64,000 nucleotides of DNA, taken from positions 13,129,001 to 13,193,000 of the forward strand of contig NC_092569.1 in NCBI RefSeq assembly GCF_037975245.1, read 5' to 3'. This DNA comes from Apostichopus japonicus (taxonomy: Eukaryota; Echinodermata; Holothuroidea; Aspidochirotida; Stichopodidae). A program made the translations under genes and the position numbers. The notes beneath the pieces were generated by a model. The model saw only the letters and a list, made by a program, of their open reading frames with translations, ran no database searches and was not told where the DNA came from. Position 1 is the stretch's first letter. Each line of letters opens with the position of its first letter. Below, one piece after another: positions 62,986-64,000 of the stretch.

Positions 62986-63005
62986 GGAGGACGACTGACA
63001 CCTAC

Positions 63006-63093
63006 CCTTGCATGGTGCAGGTCTACACCATACATTGCCAATTTCTTGGCATTTTCTAGGAAATGAAGGTCCGCTTCAGATGGAGTCTGTCCC
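63006..63093 (-). CDS. EPB41: Protein 4.1 exon, end of FERM F2 lobe (29 codons)
   Basis: The most upstream 4.1 exon in the window: 88 bases, acceptor TTTTCCAG, donor GTAGGT. The first base completes a codon from an exon beyond 64000. It encodes [20 protein letters not shown] and YGVDLHHAR. In the family this is G-M-(T/S)-P-A-E-A-x-x-x-F-L-E-x-A-K-K-L-x-M-Y-G-V-D-L-H-x-A-K, the last helix of the acyl-CoA-binding-protein-like F2 lobe, leading straight into D-x-E-G-V-D-I of F3. The F1 lobe, the rest of F2 and the promoter must lie to the right of the window. Confidence 0.97.
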
Positions 63094-64000
63094 CTGGAAA
63101 AGAGAGGGAAAGATTTACTTTATGAATGACAGCTTACAATATATATCTGACAAATTAACGACTACAGTAGAAATGAATGCAGCTCTGAAGGGTACAAATG
63201 TTAATCAGCATATAATTTGTGCATAATTGAAGTAACAAAATCAGGTACCATACAGTTTGAGAAGTTGAAAATGTTTATCAATCTACACAAGACGTACTGT
63301 ATTTACCTGACATTGAGTACTGTAGTACCTGACATTGAGTACTGTAGTACCTGACATTGAGTACTGTACTAACCTGACATTGAGTACTGCAGTACATGTC
63401 AAACATTTATACATTGATGGGCATGAACAAAGGTTGCCTTTAATGTTCAGCATATCATAAAAAGCATGCAACATCATCAATGTGCAGCACTTGGTAAAAG
63501 GTATCCAATTTATTGAGCTTAGTAGATAGAAGAGTGCATTTGCAGAGAGGAGATAGGTGGTAGTAATATCTCACATTTGAATTATCCTGAATTATCTTGG
63601 TAGCTGTAAGTATCCTTTGTAATGAGCTTTATTTTAATAATAGGGTGATTGTGTAATGTGTGTGCCCTCCATTAATCAAATCAAGATAAATCATAGGCCA
63701 ATGACGTCATAATTGCTTTCAACATGAATATTTAACAAGCAAGGAAACTTGGTCAGCCAGTTGGGAAAATTTTCTAATGCTGTAATACCACTCTATCATG
63801 CCCTATCCTATCATGCTTCAATGCACTCGTAATGACAGTGTGAACGGTTCCTAACCAGTGTTCGATTTTTCCGGTATCGCATCGCAAAATGCGATCCAAA
63901 ACGACAAACTTGCGAGACGTTTCCAAATCAGCATCGCACTTTCTGCCGATTTGTGCGATACAAATTCCTAGTCAGATTTGGGAGCAAACACTCAAACCTT
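63094..64000 (-). other. Protein 4.1 intron running off the window
   Basis: No further FERM exon was found up to 64000. It contains a 22-base tandem repeat at 63305-63395. The last 150 bases have GCATCGCA/TGCGATC-type motifs and look like the edge of a dispersed repeat. Confidence 0.65.
63305..63395. repeat. Tandem repeat, 22-base unit, four copies
   Basis: The unit ACCTGACATTGAGTACTGTA plus GT is repeated four times; the third copy is slightly altered (ACTGTACTA) and the last reads ACTGCAGTAC. Each unit contains the palindromic core GTAC. Confidence 0.95.

Larger units (their letters stand above)
60269..63005 (-). other. Protein 4.1 intron with SINE and 55-bp array
   Basis: Intron of about 2.7 kb (donor GTAGGT, acceptor CATTTAG). 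It holds the 55-base array at 60430-60700, about 160 bases from the F3 exon acceptor, and a SINE at 62662-62985 close to the donor of the F2 exon. A C run lies near 61595. No exon was recognised. Confidence 0.75.

Noticed and set aside
63850-63995. GCATCGCA/TGCGATC-rich end as a FERM exon
   Set aside because: No FERM F2 motif (such as the S-E-F-x-F-A-P block) in any minus-strand frame; it resembles a dispersed repeat edge.

Overview
This is eukaryotic nuclear DNA: AT-rich, with long introns, microsatellites, tRNA-derived SINEs, MITE-like elements and a LINE relic. The mix of repeats, an intron-rich protein 4.1 gene and a D-aspartate-oxidase-like exon suggest a marine invertebrate deuterostome, perhaps an echinoderm. 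That assignment is inference. No prokaryotic gene, virus, CRISPR array or complete transposon gene was found.

Two genes are supported, both on the minus strand. At the left (2257-2441) is the first coding exon of a D-aspartate/D-amino-acid oxidase (DDO/DAO family); its remaining exons lie beyond base 1. From 63093 down to 16793 runs the 3' two-thirds of one protein 4.1 gene (EPB41/coracle family). I resolve twelve exons: 63006-63093, 60116-60268, 58225-58322, 53104-53276, 51357-51499, 50796-50828 (microexon, likely), 31638-31769, 29934-30077, 27314-27475, 21476-21742, 19828-19908 and 16793-16918 with the stop. Each intron is GT-AG, and phases agree at every junction. Joined, the exons give 532 residues: the end of the FERM F2 lobe, the F3 lobe, the FERM-adjacent region, an acidic/proline/threonine-rich linker, and the 4.1 C-terminal domain. 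Earlier FERM exons lie beyond base 64000. No spectrin-actin-binding domain was recognised, and a 19-kb intron sits where one might be. A 3' UTR probably runs left from 16792.

Between the genes (about 2.4-14 kb) is repeat-rich DNA: a mosaic of GC-rich MITE-like fragments (3158-5357), a 772-bp inverted-repeat element (5449-6220), two copies of one tRNA-SINE in opposite orientation (9082-9330 and 11749-11998) and a 300-bp TA tract (10745-11042). The 4.1 introns hold a 2.8-kb composite element with a 399-bp tandem array dense in AGGTCA half-sites (40381-43150), a LINE 3' end (35380-35690), two further SINE-like units, a long inverted repeat with a hammerhead-like core (17362-17490), a GC-rich MITE-like element (30855-31225) and several short tandem arrays, one with alternating 55-bp monomers (60430-60700).

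Protein 4.1 links membrane proteins to the spectrin-actin cortex; DDO/DAO enzymes oxidise D-amino acids using FAD. Nothing in the sequence ties the two functionally.
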